A stretch of 64,000 bases of DNA from Cercospora beticola (lineage: Eukaryota > Ascomycota > Dothideomycetes > Mycosphaerellales > Mycosphaerellaceae). The DNA lies in contig NC_088936.1 in the NCBI RefSeq assembly GCF_033473495.1, forward strand, positions 1,178,001-1,242,000, written 5' to 3'. Below, one piece after another: positions 12,423 to 24,570 of this stretch; position 1 is the stretch's first letter, and each line of letters starts with the position of its first letter. Under the pieces are notes generated by a model. The model saw nothing but the letters and a program-made list of their open reading frames with translations. It had not been told where the DNA came from and made no database searches. Made by a program: the position numbers and the translations under genes.

Positions 12423-15400
12423 TCAGTCAGGCTCGACGCCCTCGTCAATCTTTCCTGGGACACCAACTGCACCTTCCATCGTTGCTGCATGGCCATCAGG
12501 TCCTTGCGTTGGTCTTTGGGCAGTCTTTCCCGAAGGAGACTCCCTCACGCCCTCGCCATTGGCCGCGTTGGGGCTCTGCTCGGTTTTGACATTGGGGTTG
12601 AGGTTGCTTGGGTGCCGCGGAGACGCGGATGCTCTGCTCGCTTTGTCGCTATGAACGCTTTGTTGCGACGACGTCCTAGGTGATACACGACCGTTCTGAA
12701 CGTGCACCTGTCAGCACTTGCTCAGTACGCGGTGCCACAACATCAGTTGTGACTGTCAAAATTACACTTACCAGTTTGGCCCAACGTAGACCGCAGCTGT
12801 TACAAAGATCACGCTGTCCGCTCGGTCCCCTCCTCCATTCGGGTGTGACACGCGTGTGGCAATTGGCACAATCTTTCTGCTGGTTACCTGCGCCCTTTCT
12901 TCGCTTCCGCTTTTTCTTGGCTGCGATTAGCGATTGCACTTCTTCGGCAAGCATGCGGTTGCGCTTCTCGAGCTGTCTGATCTCATACTGCCACGATGAC
13001 GATTTGGTGGTCTTCAGCTCGTCAAACAAATTATCGTCCGAAGCCAACGATTGATCTTGGCGTCCAATCGTCAGGCCATTGACGCCAGCGTAAGTGACAG
13101 CTGAGTCGTTCGTGGTTGGATACATATTTGATGCACCAGAATTAGGGGTGGCGTCTCCTTCTCGAGTCGCGCCGCTGTTTCCAGATTGTCCCCCACCAGC
13201 GCCAGAGAGAACTGACTCTGATGAGTCCTTCTTCGGATATAATTGGGGTCGACCAGAGGGGTGTCCGCGGGAGAACTTGATGAGCCTCGTTTGTGCAACG
13301 ATAAAGGTGGGCTTTTGGCCCTCAAGTGCGTCCCCTGGGTACAGTGTCGTATATGCTGACAGAACTTGACCTCTGCGATTGATCAACTCGTGCTTGACAG
13401 ATGCCTTCTTGCCTGTCCGAGCATGCTCGAGAATCCTGCCGAACTGCGATTTTGATTCTGCACGCATAAGCGTTTGTATGCTGACGCCGACAAGCTCATC
13501 GGGCTGGCGGTCGAGTAATTGTCGCACGTTAGAGGAGACGAACAAGAACATCCCAGATGTCGACATCTTCGTCCAGAGTTCGTTCTCGCCAATGCCGCCG
13601 GCGGAGATGATCTCAGTTTTGCTCAACGTGTACACTGGTCGCTCACGTCCCACCATGATGATCGATTTGCGGCCCTTGCCTTGCTCCGTATGCAACGATC
13701 CATGGCCTTCGAACCACATGTAGCCACTGTTCTTTCGTCGAATACGGAATACCACATTTACGGAAGCGCCAGTTGATGTGTCCTTTAATTCTCGAGTGAC
13801 CGGAACGATGTCGCTGGGATGGCACACAGAACTGAGTGCAGTGCCAATGATCTCACTTGCTTCGTATTCGAGAACACGCAGTGCAGAGGGTGAGATCCAC
13901 TGGAATAGGCCCTTGAGCGAGAGTACGTGTACGACATCGTCTGTGTTCTCGAGCAGAACTTTGTCCCACATTCGCTTCGCATATTCTGATTCGCCACTAC
14001 CGATGGTGCTCAAAATGGCCGAGACATCGTCGCGTGGCACAGTCTGGCCAGTTTCTGCCTTCATGGATGGATCGGGGGCATTCATCACATAGCGTGGCAT
14101 CGTCATGCCACGTTGGTAGTTGATAGAGTAAGAGCCATCTATTCAGCATGTCAGTAATACACCATCGAGACACGGCGACCTACATACCAGGATTTTTGTT
14201 TGTGACGGCGTTCGGCTGCTCCACCAGATCAACCTGGAACCCGACGAAGAATTTCACCTGGTCAGTGTCCCACGTGATAGGAATCATGGTCAGCAGATTC
14301 ATAAAAGGCTGCCCCCCTCGTCGATAGTTGATCAGCGATATTTGCGCTTCCCGCCGAAGGTTGATCATATTCTTCAAGTAGAGTACGGAGTCATCGTCGA
14401 CGTATTTTCGCCTTATGCCAGGCGCAACATTCCCGTCGGGTGATTGCAGGAACCGGCAGTTGCGGCCAAGAATCATGTGCTTCGTGTAACCTGTCAGCCT
14501 CTCAAAGTTCTCCGAGCAGTATACGATTGGAAAATCGTCCTTTTCGGCATCGCACACCACGAACGCGCAAGACAAATCGACAGATCCAATGTTGATTTCG
14601 GGATTAGGCCTTGTAGCGACTCGCATCTGCATTGATTAGCTGCCTGCAAGTACGGAATAATTGGTTTCACTCACGAGAACGCCGAGCATATCAAATCCGG
14701 TCGAAGAATAAGCGTTCTTGTACACTGACTGCGTATGAGGCTTGCCAGTCATGGTCGATGGCCAACCCCCTTCAGGCATGTCCCAAGGAAAATTTGGGTT
14801 ATTAGGATTAATATTTTGAGCCTTGACCGGTACTGGTCCATTGATACCATCGTACTGTGCTCTATGCCGATTCATGCCGCGGTCATCATGCGAACCCGGG
14901 ACCGGATGCTGAGGTTGACCAGGAAAGCCTTCCCCGGCGTGATGGCCACTCGAGTGCGGGGATGCATGAGAGTTTTGACTGTGTATAGGGGGACGTGAAG
15001 CATGGGAGGAAGCGGGCCCACTGATGGGTGTTGCGCTATGCGGCGAGGCACCATGAGAAGGGCTAGCCAGATGGCCGGGCACCTGCAGGCTTTGGGTTCG
15101 GGGCATCTGGCGCACCGTGGAGGGTTGACTGCTGTTTTGAGGACCGTATTGTGAATGCTGGCCACTCCCTCCTCCTGGATCATGAGAAGACATTCGGCCT
15201 GATTGCGGAGTGACGCCGCCGTGTTGCGGTTGTTGCGTGTGGTGCATAGGTGAGCTGAATGCGGAAGTGCTGAACGACGGTTGATTGTACAGATTCAACT
15301 GCATAGGATCCTGACTCATGGCTGAGCTGAGCCCACTTGTATCAACGCCATAGTCTTCCATATTCATACCCATACTGGTATCGATATACGGGCTCGTCTG

Positions 15401-15919
15401 CATGCCTCCCATGTCCATAGCCGTAGAGGGGTGGGCGGGAGACGTGGCCATGGCTGAGCCTGGTGTGATCATCGAGGTATAATTCTGTTGATTGTTCTGG
15501 AAACCGGTAGTATCCAGCGACAAATCTCCATTTGAAGGCCGGCGGCCACTAGGAGTCCTTCGCGGTTGCTGGCCAACAGCAACAGGTGTGACACCTCCCG
15601 ACGCAAATCCATTCTGGTCCATGGCCGAGCTGTGATCGTACTGAAAGCTGTTCATGGAGCCCGCAGGCGAGCCGGATCCGTAGTCCATCATCGATATTCG
15701 CCTCATGTCTGGATTCAGGTGGTGCGGGCTGGTGCCGTAATTCTGGCCCACGGGCATGCTCTGGCGGCGGATCATCTTCGCGTTTTGATTCACAATGTCG
15801 TCCAGCGACTGGCCTCCCATGCCTCCAATGCCATCTTGACCCATTATCTGCAAGCCATCGTCGTGCTGATCCATGTTGCTGCCATCGAAGGCAGGATTGA
15901 AGCTGCCGTAGCCATTCAT
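12423..15919 (-). CDS. wc-1: White collar-1 blue-light receptor / GATA factor
   Basis: Photoreceptor and transcription factor acting with WC-2 on light-responsive promoters and in the clock. Exons 15919..14675, 14626..14188, 14138..12772, 12695..12423, with introns of 48, 49 and about 76 nt; about 1107 residues. Residues 1-415 form a Gly/Gln/Ser/Pro-rich region containing the conserved [18 protein letters not shown] block. The LOV domain spans about 429-550 with the flavin-binding GRNCRFLQ motif, photoactive Cys near 472. Two further PAS regions follow in exon 3. A basic KKKRKRRKG nuclear localisation stretch precedes a GATA finger, C-X2-C-X18-C-X2-C, Cys near 985, 988, 1007 and 1010, followed by NGRVSPR. 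Length is close to the Neurospora protein. The last intron has two in-frame acceptors 12 nt apart. No long polyQ tract is present. Confidence 0.96.
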
Positions 15920-18312
15920 ACTGGCGGAGTTGGGCGGAGCGGCGGACGCGATTCACAGCAAAAGTGCTGGACTCTACCCGCCGGCCGTCCTATCTGCGGC
16001 GCTCTTGCGGCCAGATTGCCGCCGGTGGAGGTTCACCGCGTGCAGCGCCAGCATGAACGAGGGCGCGTTGATGTCGGAGGGCGGTCGGCAGCAGTTTTTG
16101 GAGATGCTGGTGTGGTGGTGTAACCCAGGCGTCCGGATGTGCAGAAGCGACACGGGCTGCGCTCCGCTTTGGTGAGTTGATGTCGGCAAGCGACACGGCG
16201 CTGGGCGCAGGCAGCCCTCACCATGCACGAGGGGGCGTTTGGCGTGTTGAGAGCCTGCAAACACAGACGCGGTGGTGAGCGTGGGTGTCGGCGGAGGGTT
16301 CCACGGCGCGGTCGTGAGAAGGTGCTGGTTGCTCGCGGGCGGTATCCAGTGCTGGGCCCGACGACGAGAGAGGATCTCGCCAGCCAGCCAGTGGAGTTGT
16401 CGGAGCCAACAAGCTAGAGCAGCACTAGCTTGCCGCAGCCTCGGTACTCCCCTCGGAGGGCACAAAAATGCTCCTCCCGCGTCTGCGCGAGCTCGTGCGG
16501 ACCGCGTGTCGCGGAGGGTGTGACGACGTCTGTCTGCGTCGCTCGTCACGCGCAATTTCTTTGCCGCGACAAGAATGATATGGGCGGTGGTGGAGAAGTT
16601 CCGCTGCAGCACTTCTGCTCGGGGCAGGCGAGATGAGACCAGTGCGTCCGTATCTGGCACATGCCGTCAGAGGCGCACCGTCAGCAATGCGCCGCCCTAT
16701 AACGCAGCGCAGCACCCGCCGACCGCACAAAAAGTCGGCGGGGACATGGGTTGCTCTCTGCGACTGAAACGCGAGGGAACATCGTGGTCGCCCCGCCCGG
16801 GACCAGGGAGGCATGCGGACACAGCACGCCGACAGCAGCCTAACCTAAAACCTCGAAGCGTAATCGAACATCGAACACCGCTCCGCCGCCTGCTTGCTTG
16901 CCCGCAGCGATGAGCTTCTCGACTCAACTCGGCACACCACGCGTGGACAGGACGACGGGACGCGTTCCTCCATATCTGCCTCCCGCGACCACGTCTCTCA
17001 ACGCGGCTCCCGGAGATTGCCTGAATCGTGTCCATCACCCACTGCTTTGGGCATCTCCCCTATAGACATCGCGGAGTCCATGACGACGTTCAACCACCAT
17101 TCACACTCACCGACTGGCGTTAAACGACGCCTTGGGCTTGAACCACACCCCGGTCGTCTGCATTGGATGCGCTCCGTCAACGGCCCATATGTCCCGACTG
17201 CACAAATGCACAAAACCGTCGAAACAGCTGCCCAACTCGGGCCATTTGATGCAGTATCCCACGGCCACACTAGCCGCTCCCAGCATCCTGGTAGGCCGTG
17301 GACCATGATCTACGAGAAGGTTACACGGAATGCCAAGCCTCAAAAGCCACTTTGTACTATCCATAGCCCACGCGTGCCTCAAACGAGCGACATCCTATTT
17401 CCATAATGACTCGCGTCAAAATTTGGGCTGATACCATAAAACAGCCGCAAGCGCTCGATGCGCGCTGCCTGCCGAAGGATTGGGACAAAAAGGTCGCCTC
17501 CAGGATCGGTTGAACTCCAGTCCGTCGTGGATGGTAGCAGCAACCGTGATCAGGCCTCGCTGGCATCTCCCATCCCACTCCTGGCTCTAGAAATCAAGAA
17601 ATTTGTTTCACACATCAATCTCGATGTGCCTATTGGACGGTCAGCATCTTATTGCACCAGGCCATGGAGCCGCACAACAGACGAGACGCATTTTCGTGAG
17701 GCTCGTGAATTTGTAAAAGTAGCCTGGGCCGTTCGCTGGACGCTGCAAGGGACAAAATGCTCCACCAGACAAGCGAAGATCTGAATCCTGAAGAGAACAG
17801 CCATGCGAGCTCTTTCCATATTCAGGCACCGCAGATTGCCGCGATAGCGTGGGGATAACCGCGACGAAACCGGCACCTCGGACTCATATTCGTGGACATG
17901 CTTTGTATCGAGTGATCGTGGGCTGGACTGGACTGCCCGTACGTGAGAAATCCGCCAATGCAGCTGGTTATGCTACAACGACCAGCGGACCCATGTCCGT
18001 ACCATAATTTTTCCAAATCATTATCGCTCTCGCGCTAAGTAGCGGTTCAGCACAACACGGCTCCAATCTACGGGGCAAGGACGCAAGCGAGCACGACAAG
18101 TATTACGAAGCAATCGCCAGAATCTATCACTTCCTCCCCACGCAGAGTAAGTTTCTTGCTACCCGTTGATTTTGTTCGGGAAGGCTGCGTTGCAAAGAAT
18201 CATCTGAGAGGCGACTACCGACCACTTTGGGCCATGTTCCATGAGCTCTGCATCTACCAGCAGCTACCACACTCTACAAACTCCTCTTCTACTCGGTTCC
18301 CCCTCGCCCAAC
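15920..18312. other. Intergenic stretch upstream of wc-1
   Basis: About 2.4 kb between the wc-1 start and the 3' end of the ABM-domain gene, both minus strand. It presumably holds the wc-1 promoter and 5' leader. Several short open frames on both strands lack domain patterns. I could not identify a defensible light-response element by eye. Confidence 0.45.
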
Positions 18313-19404
18313 TTACTCCACAAAGTTCAGGAAGGCTACGTGGTGCATCTCAACATCCTTGGCCCCATTTCTCAAATAATGGATATTATCCTTGAACGTC
18401 GCCGTCTCCCGAAACTGCATATGTTTCTCCACACTCTCCCAACCAATGATCAAGACCGCTGCTTTGCCTTCCACATCCTCCTTGGTCGGACTCTTTACAT
18501 TATCCTCTACCGTCAATCCAATAGCACCTGCGATATACCCATCACTCTTTTCCTTTTCCATGATTTTCTTGAACTTCTCCACACCTTCCAAATATCCCTC
18601 TGGAGCTCCATCGCTGCCGAAGTAAAACGTGGCGACTTCTGTGACAGGAGCTGAAATGGCTTTGTTGAGTTCACCCGATGGCTCGAGGTTCGCGTGGATG
18701 AGTGAGAGATCCCCGCCGACAATGCCCAAGAAGCGATTCAAGAAAGGCTTGTACTCTTCCGTGGCCATGAAAGCTTTATGATGGTCGACACTATCCCAGT
18801 CTGCAATCATGCGAGTCAGCCATCAACATTCACAGCAGAAAAATGAGAAACCATAGGACCGCATTCGAAGCCAGACACGAAAAGCCAATAGACATGTGGT
18901 GCCCGGAAGTCTGCGTATCTTGCTGCAGGTCCAACGAAGCCAATTTCTCATGTGAAGAAAAAAGCCTGCGACACTGAATCGCACACTCTTGTTCCACATA
19001 TCCGCCGGTAAAGGTCTTCCAAGAGCCGAATAAACCCAAAAAGCAACTTCCTCTAGGTCGAAAGTCTCCTCATATACGGCAACCTAAATGACCCTCGAGC
19101 GCTCATAACACCGGCCATGGCAACAACCATTCTCCACAACACGATAGGCAAAGTTCTCAAACGCAAAGCCCCCCACACAGACAAGAGCAAGAGTCGCAAG
19201 GAAAGAGGATCACAACTTACGAACAAGCAACTGAAACACATCCGGCTTCTCGACCTGCATTCCAAACTGGATTTGCTGCACACCGTCTGTTTTCTTCAAT
19301 GTGGCGCCGACTTCCTTGAGGATTTGAGCTGCTTCATTGCTCTCGGAGCCGATATCTGAGCCGGGCTTCAGAGGGCAGACGAGGATTTCTGTCGTGGTAG
19401 GCAT
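18313..19404 (-). CDS. Dimeric alpha/beta-barrel (ABM-like) protein
   Basis: Exon 1 19404..19221, intron 19220..18801 (GTAAGT..TTGCAG, 420 nt), exon 2 18800..18313; about 223 residues. The sequence contains two tandem repeats of the small ferredoxin-like fold used by antibiotic-biosynthesis-monooxygenase/stress-responsive dimeric barrels: a strand EILVCPLKPGSD, helix, then FQLLVHWDSVDHHKAFMATEEYKPF, and a second half ending in LIIGWESVEKHMQF...EMHHVAFLNF. The paired W-(D/E)-SV-(D/E)-H/K helices show the internal duplication. Proteins of this family in fungi are mostly uncharacterised; some act on polyketides or aromatic substrates. No signal peptide is seen, so it is probably cytosolic. The intron is much longer than others in this window, and an undetected small exon inside it cannot be excluded, though the frame joins without one. 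Confidence 0.78.
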
Positions 19405-20293
19405 GATGGTTTCGGTGAGTCGGTGTGCGGTTCCGTAAGGCGGGTCGTGGGTTTCTGGATGTTTGAGATTTGTTCTGACTTTCTGTCTTGTTTGTTGAGT
19501 TTTAGGGTATTATCGTCGGACTTCCTGACTCGAGATTTGAGGAAGTCAATTGGTATAGGCTTATACGGCTTTGTTTTGTTGACTTGTCGCTTTGGGGCAA
19601 CTTCGCGAGCACTTATAAGAGTGTCAGAGACGAGGAGACCAGAGTTCCGCTGGCGGTTTGACCGGTCTTGATCAGCTTAGAAATCGAACTCTGCTTGCGT
19701 CGGGACAAGTAGGGATCACAACGAGCAGGATTCGTATGTGATGGAAGATGACGTGAAACGGGCTTCGGGTGAGTCTTTGACAAGCAGAGGCTGTTTTAGG
19801 CGGGAAGGTTGGGTGGTGGGAAGAGGAATGGTAAGATAGTGGTGGCCTGGACAGCAATTACCTCGCTCGTGAGGAGCTCTGGAGAGCTTGAAGCTCTCAA
19901 AACAGCCACTGCACAGCGATCACTGCTCGTCACCTGGACGTAGGTAGCAGTAGTGCCCCGCCGAGCAGTGAGCAACTCCCATTTGCAGCGTTTTCCGTGA
20001 GAGCTACGAGGCACTCACACTTCGCGCGGTGCAGTGTAGCCGGCATCATTGCGTTGCACAGCGAGCAAGCTGTTGACATCATGGAGGCAATGGAGAACGA
20101 ACTGGCTCGTCCAAGTCTTGCTCACGCCTCGACCTGATCTCACATCTTCTGAACCAGGCTTTCGAACCAGCAGAACGCAGACGACAAGGACCTGCCTCCG
20201 TACCTGGTCCTGGACGTGATCTAAGTTAGAGCTCCTCGTAAACAGCAAGCACCGCTCGACGTCACGAAAGCGAGTCTCGCCCGACATCGGAGC
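19405..20293. promoter_or_regulatory. Divergent intergenic region between ABM gene and aldolase-like gene
   Basis: About 0.9 kb separating two head-to-head genes. No coding pattern is supportable, and it should contain both promoters. No specific element was recognised. Confidence 0.4.
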
Positions 20294-21301
20294 ATGCTGT
20301 CCAAGCTCCTCGCGCTCTCGCTGCCGCTCGTCATCCACGTCGCCATGTCCACAGACACGACAGACACGCGTGCAGCACTGCTCAAGGCCTCAACGCCGCC
20401 ATCAAAGGACTTCTTCAACACCCTCGTCACCGCCAACCGCATCCTCGCCCACCACAATGTCGTTGACGCCTACGGCCACATCTCCGCCCGCAATCCGCAA
20501 AATCCACAAACGTTCTTCCTTTCCCGCTCCCTAGCTCCAGCCCTCGTATCCCGCGACGACATCCAAGAATACTATGTCTCAGACGCATCACCTGTCAAAA
20601 AGGGGGACGACGTGCCCAAAGGTTTCCTAGAACGCTACATCCACTCCGAAACCTACAAAGCCTACAAAGACGTGAACAGTGTCGTCCACGCACACAATGA
20701 GGCCGTGCTACCATTCAGTCTGGGAAGCATACCGCTCAAAGCCGTCTACCACATGGGCGGCGTGATGGGTCCTCAAGTTCCAGTCTTCGACATTGCGAAC
20801 CATTATAAACCTTCCGATGAATACCACTCGATGCTCATCACTAACGAACATTTGGGCGCAGGCCTCGCAGGAGGTTTTAATCCGACAGGTCCGATCTCGA
20901 AAGTCGGCGGAATGATTAAGAGCTACGTGACAGGTTCGGAATCTACACCAGTTGCGTTTCCTTCTTGTCCCGTGGTGCTTATGCGCGGACACGGTTTTAC
21001 AAATGTGGGCAGTACGATTGAAGAGGCTGTTTATCGGGCTATTTACACGTGTAAGAATGCGCAGATTCAGACGACGAGTCTGTCGTTGCAGATGAGTTTC
21101 AATTTGAGGGGTATTGCGAATGAGTTCGGAAAGAAAGAGCATACGCAAGGCGCGAAGCAAGAGGATATTAAGTATCTAAGTGATAGGGAGGTACGGGATA
21201 GCTGGGCGCAGATTCGAGGAACTGCGGAGAGGGCTTGGGAATTGTGGAGTGAAGAGGTAGGTCGGTCGCCGCTGTATGATGATCCTACAGCAGAGGAGTG
21301 A
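20294..21301 (+). CDS. Class II aldolase/adducin family protein
   Basis: Single exon, 335 residues from the first ATG, or 318 from the in-frame ATG at 20345. The family comprises zinc-dependent fuculose/ribulose-phosphate-type aldolases and epimerases. Family marks present are LAHHNVVDAYGHISARNP near the N-terminus, the metal-binding HAHNEAVLPFS motif, and the MRGHGFTNVG segment that normally supplies the third His. A C-terminal helical extension ends in SPLYDDPTAEE. The first 17 residues (MLSKLLALSLPLVIHV) are hydrophobic and resemble a signal or anchor segment, unusual for this cytosolic family; starting at the second ATG would remove it. The substrate is unknown. Fungal members of this size often sit near secondary metabolism genes, but no such cluster is visible here. 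Confidence 0.85.
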   Translation: MLSKLLALSLPLVIHVAMSTDTTDTRAALLKASTPPSKDFFNTLVTANRILAHHNVVDAYGHISARNPQNPQTFFLSRSLAPALVSRDDIQEYYVSDASPVKKGDDVPKGFLERYIHSETYKAYKDVNSVVHAHNEAVLPFSLGSIPLKAVYHMGGVMGPQVPVFDIANHYKPSDEYHSMLITNEHLGAGLAGGFNPTGPISKVGGMIKSYVTGSESTPVAFPSCPVVLMRGHGFTNVGSTIEEAVYRAIYTCKNAQIQTTSLSLQMSFNLRGIANEFGKKEHTQGAKQEDIKYLSDREVRDSWAQIRGTAERAWELWSEEVGRSPLYDDPTAEE

Positions 21302-21713
21302 GAGCGCGTGCCGAGCGGACGAGACGTGGTGAGCAATGACCGTAACTCCTTGCATGATCGCGATGTGGCAGTAACGACTATCATGGATCATGATAATACA
21401 ACAATGGAACAACAGTACATGATTCGAGATTAACAATTGCTCAGACTGGAATCATATCCCATCTTCAAGTGGTCAACAGATGAAACAGCAGTCCTCTCGT
21501 GACTGCTATTCATTCCACGGAAGGTTGGCGAGATTGCATAGACGCGTGGAGGCGTAAGTTGTTTTCATTCCATTCCGCTTGGCGCGTCAAGAGACTTCAC
21601 CTTTCGTCCTCGTGCGAGATCGTTGCTCAGTACAACGCAGGCATCCTAACTACAGTCTCTCTTTTGGTATCGAACGAGCCCGCCCACTTTACGACGAAGA
21701 CGCAGAGGACAAG

Positions 21714-24343
21714 ATGCGTCTCACTGGCGCTCTCCTCGCACTGCCAGCCCTTGCGCTGGCGCAAGTCAGCACCATCACAGTATACCCAAGCTCATGCAGA
21801 GCAACATACACGACAGTATACACATACACTGGCACTTCAAGCGGGACGCGGATCTCAACGACTGTACAATCGACAGTTACAGTTGTTCCCACACCATTTA
21901 CCGACGACACAATCAACCAAGGCACCCCCTTCTTGGTAGAGATTCAACCTGCGAGCTACGCAAGGAAGAACAGACGACAAGCTCAGCCCGCCCGGTCTTT
22001 TTTAGACATTAACGGATACCTCACATCCGAAGCCAGTGAGGCAGTTCAATATGTCATCAATAACGGACAACTTCTCGTCTCATCTGGAGGCCAAGGACAG
22101 GTCACAGCCGAAACGACCGATCTGAGCGTGCCATTCGCGGCTTCTACGACTCTGAAGACTATTCGCACGACGTTCTACTCAGGCAGTCTAAGGCTGGGCT
22201 GGAACAACACTGCCTTTGAGAGCGGCGCTGCGGAATTCTACCAGACACAGGAAGGAAGCAGGACGCGAATCGTCGTTCGTCTCAATGGCGCGGTTGACCC
22301 ATCCTGGACAGCGGTGAACTTCAATCTGCAGCCCACAGCTAATGCTGTGCAATCTTCGACCAGCGCTGCAGTACCATCGTCGACTTCGACTGCTGCTGGA
22401 AATGAAACTAGCCTCTCCATCCTGCCAATCTCGACATCTACTACTAGCAGTGCTTCCGGTAGCTTTCCTACACTGCCTACCTACCCAAACACGACAGTCG
22501 GTTCTAGCAGTGCGGCAGCTACGCCATCGGGCAACGTCGACCCCAGCGGAGCTTGTGGTGCTGGAACAGCAGGCAGCAACTGCTTCGGCGCACCAGATGG
22601 AAGCTGTTGCAGCCAGTACGGCTTCTGTGGCTCCGGACCAGCCTACTGTGGTGCTGGATGTCAGCCAGGCTACGGAACCTGTGATCCAGTAGCTAGCAGC
22701 TCAAGTGCTGCACAGCCACCTGTTTATGGGTCGTCGAGTGCTGCGTTGCCACCAACCTACGACTCCTCGAGCGCTGCAGTGCCTCCGACATATGAATCTT
22801 CTACTGCTGAGCTTCCACCACCAGGCTACTCACAGCCTGCACCCTCGCTTGAGTTCACAACTTCTGGCAGCGAGAGCGTTACTGCCACCAGTTCGAGCGT
22901 TACTGAGATTACCAGCAGCGAAGCAACCAGCACGCAAGAAACTTACAGCGGACCTGTTGGCACTCCAATCGTGCCGTCTCAGTACCCAACAGTTGAATCA
23001 GAGCCTCCGGTGTATACTCCTACCTTCGAAACTTCGTCTCCAGGCGCGAGTGAGACAGCTTCAAGCTTGCCACCTATTTACTCCTCTCTCGCTAGTAGCT
23101 ATGCTTCGAGCGAGTCGTCGAGTGCTTCGTCTGCACTTTCGAGCATTTCATCGGTACTCTCTAGTGCTTCTTCGAGCGCCTCTGTGCTTTCCTCTGAAAG
23201 CAGCGCTGCGTCGAGCATCTCTTCTTCGCTTTCGAGTGCATCTTCTGCTGCTCAGCCTCCACAGTATCCAACTCCTACTGGCGGGCCGTCTTCTTCGCTC
23301 TCTTCTACGAGCAGTGCTACGTCGAGCATCTCTTCTGTGATCTCATCCGTCAGCAGCGCTATATCCAGTGTCGCTTCGAGCTACTCGAGTGCAGTCTCAA
23401 GCTACTCAAGTGCGGCATCTTCTGTGGTCTCGTCAGCCAGCAGCGACGTATCAAGCGTCGGCTCCAGCTACTCAAGCGCAGCATCGTCCGCCTCAAGTGC
23501 CGCAACAGCACCACCAGCATACACTACTCCAGCTTCAGAAGAAGAAGCAGGAAGTTACAGCGCCGCCTCCTTTGACGAAGAATCACCCTCCCAAGCTTCC
23601 AGCTGTGCTGCAACCGCCGTGCCCAACCCTCAATTCTACGCCTCTGCCACAGCTCCCCGTGCCTCCTCCTGGCTCGTCCTTCCCACCCCAACACCCTGTG
23701 ACTTCGGCTCCCCCAACGGCTGGCCAATCGATGATTCCTACTGCAACATCGACGTCCCCCAAGGCCTCCAGGTCTACGGCTCAAGCTTCACCACCGCCTT
23801 CGCCTCCACAAACGGCATCGTGACCTTCGGCGAAGGAACGACCCAATTCCAAAACCTCCAACTCCCAGCAGCCAACGTCCCAGCTTATGCCGTCGTACCT
23901 TTCTGGGATGACACTGCCATGTTCGGCAACGAGACGATCACTCAGGGAATCTTCTACCAAAACGACACCACGGGTGTGACGTTTGAGTTCTATCTCTCAC
24001 GACCACAGGATACGAGTCTGATATTCCATTATACGATCAGCTATGCCTTCTCCAACCCGGGAGTGTTTGTTTACAGTTACTTTGATGCGGATTCTGCGCA
24101 TAATGATGACGGGAGCTTTTCTACTGTGGGTATGCAAGGTGGTAAGTTTTCCCCCAAAACACATCTATCTGAGATGCATAACACAGGTGGTGTTTCTTGT
24201 GCTAATCATTTGACGCAGAGGACGCGAGTGGTGATGCCACGGCATTCATGTTCTCGTACCGGACGAGGTCAGTGTATCCTGGTTTGGTCCTGACTTGTGA
24301 TACGAATTCGAACATTTGCACGCAGTGTACGCAGGAGATTTGA
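21714..24343 (+). CDS. Secreted chitin-binding (CBM18) Ser-rich protein
   Basis: Exon 1 21714..24141, intron 24142..24218 (GTAAGT..CGCAG), exon 2 24219..24343; about 850 residues starting at MRLTGALLALPALALA, a clear signal peptide. Residues to about 240 form a Thr/Ser-rich and beta-rich domain. A hevein-type CBM18 module lies at about 281-323 with eight Cys in order (C, NC, CC, FC, YC, GC, TC). Residues about 325-655 are a long Ser/Ala/Pro stalk with SSAAxPPTY and SSxxSSA repeats, probably O-glycosylated. The C-terminal 180 residues (DSYCNIDVPQGLQVYG... VVPFWDDTAMFG) resemble a nidogen-like/PA14-like extracellular beta domain. This suggests a cell-wall or matrix protein that binds chitin. 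The last exon can be read to a stop at 24343 or through another intron at 24270; the first reading ends in Cys-containing NICTQCTQEI and looks more protein-like. A further in-frame extension upstream of the chosen ATG is unlikely. Confidence 0.82.
22702..23515 (+). repeat. Ser/Ala/Pro-rich repeat-coding tract
   Basis: Degenerate tandem units coding SSAAxPPxY (about 22700-22830) and many short TCx/AGC serine runs (about 23090-23515). This is the stalk of the CBM18 protein. Codon-level degeneracy suggests an old expansion rather than a recent microsatellite. Confidence 0.7.
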
Positions 24344-24570
24344 AGCAAGTGGGGGACTGGCAAAGAAGAAACATATGGGCTAGTAAGGACGGTGAAATCT
24401 GTATCGTTCGATTGCATAGCAAATAGAGTTGCGACATGCATTGGGAATTCCAGGAAGTGATTAGGCATTGGTCACAGCATCTTTATAGCAACAGTACTTA
24501 GTTGCCACGCAGACGGAAAATATGCTTAGTATGAATTATGATATCTGCTTTCTTCCCATCCAATCTACTT

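Noticed and set aside
16894..17406. 170-codon plus-strand frame upstream of wc-1
   Set aside because: No domain, no splice-consistent extension, and composition like surrounding non-coding DNA.
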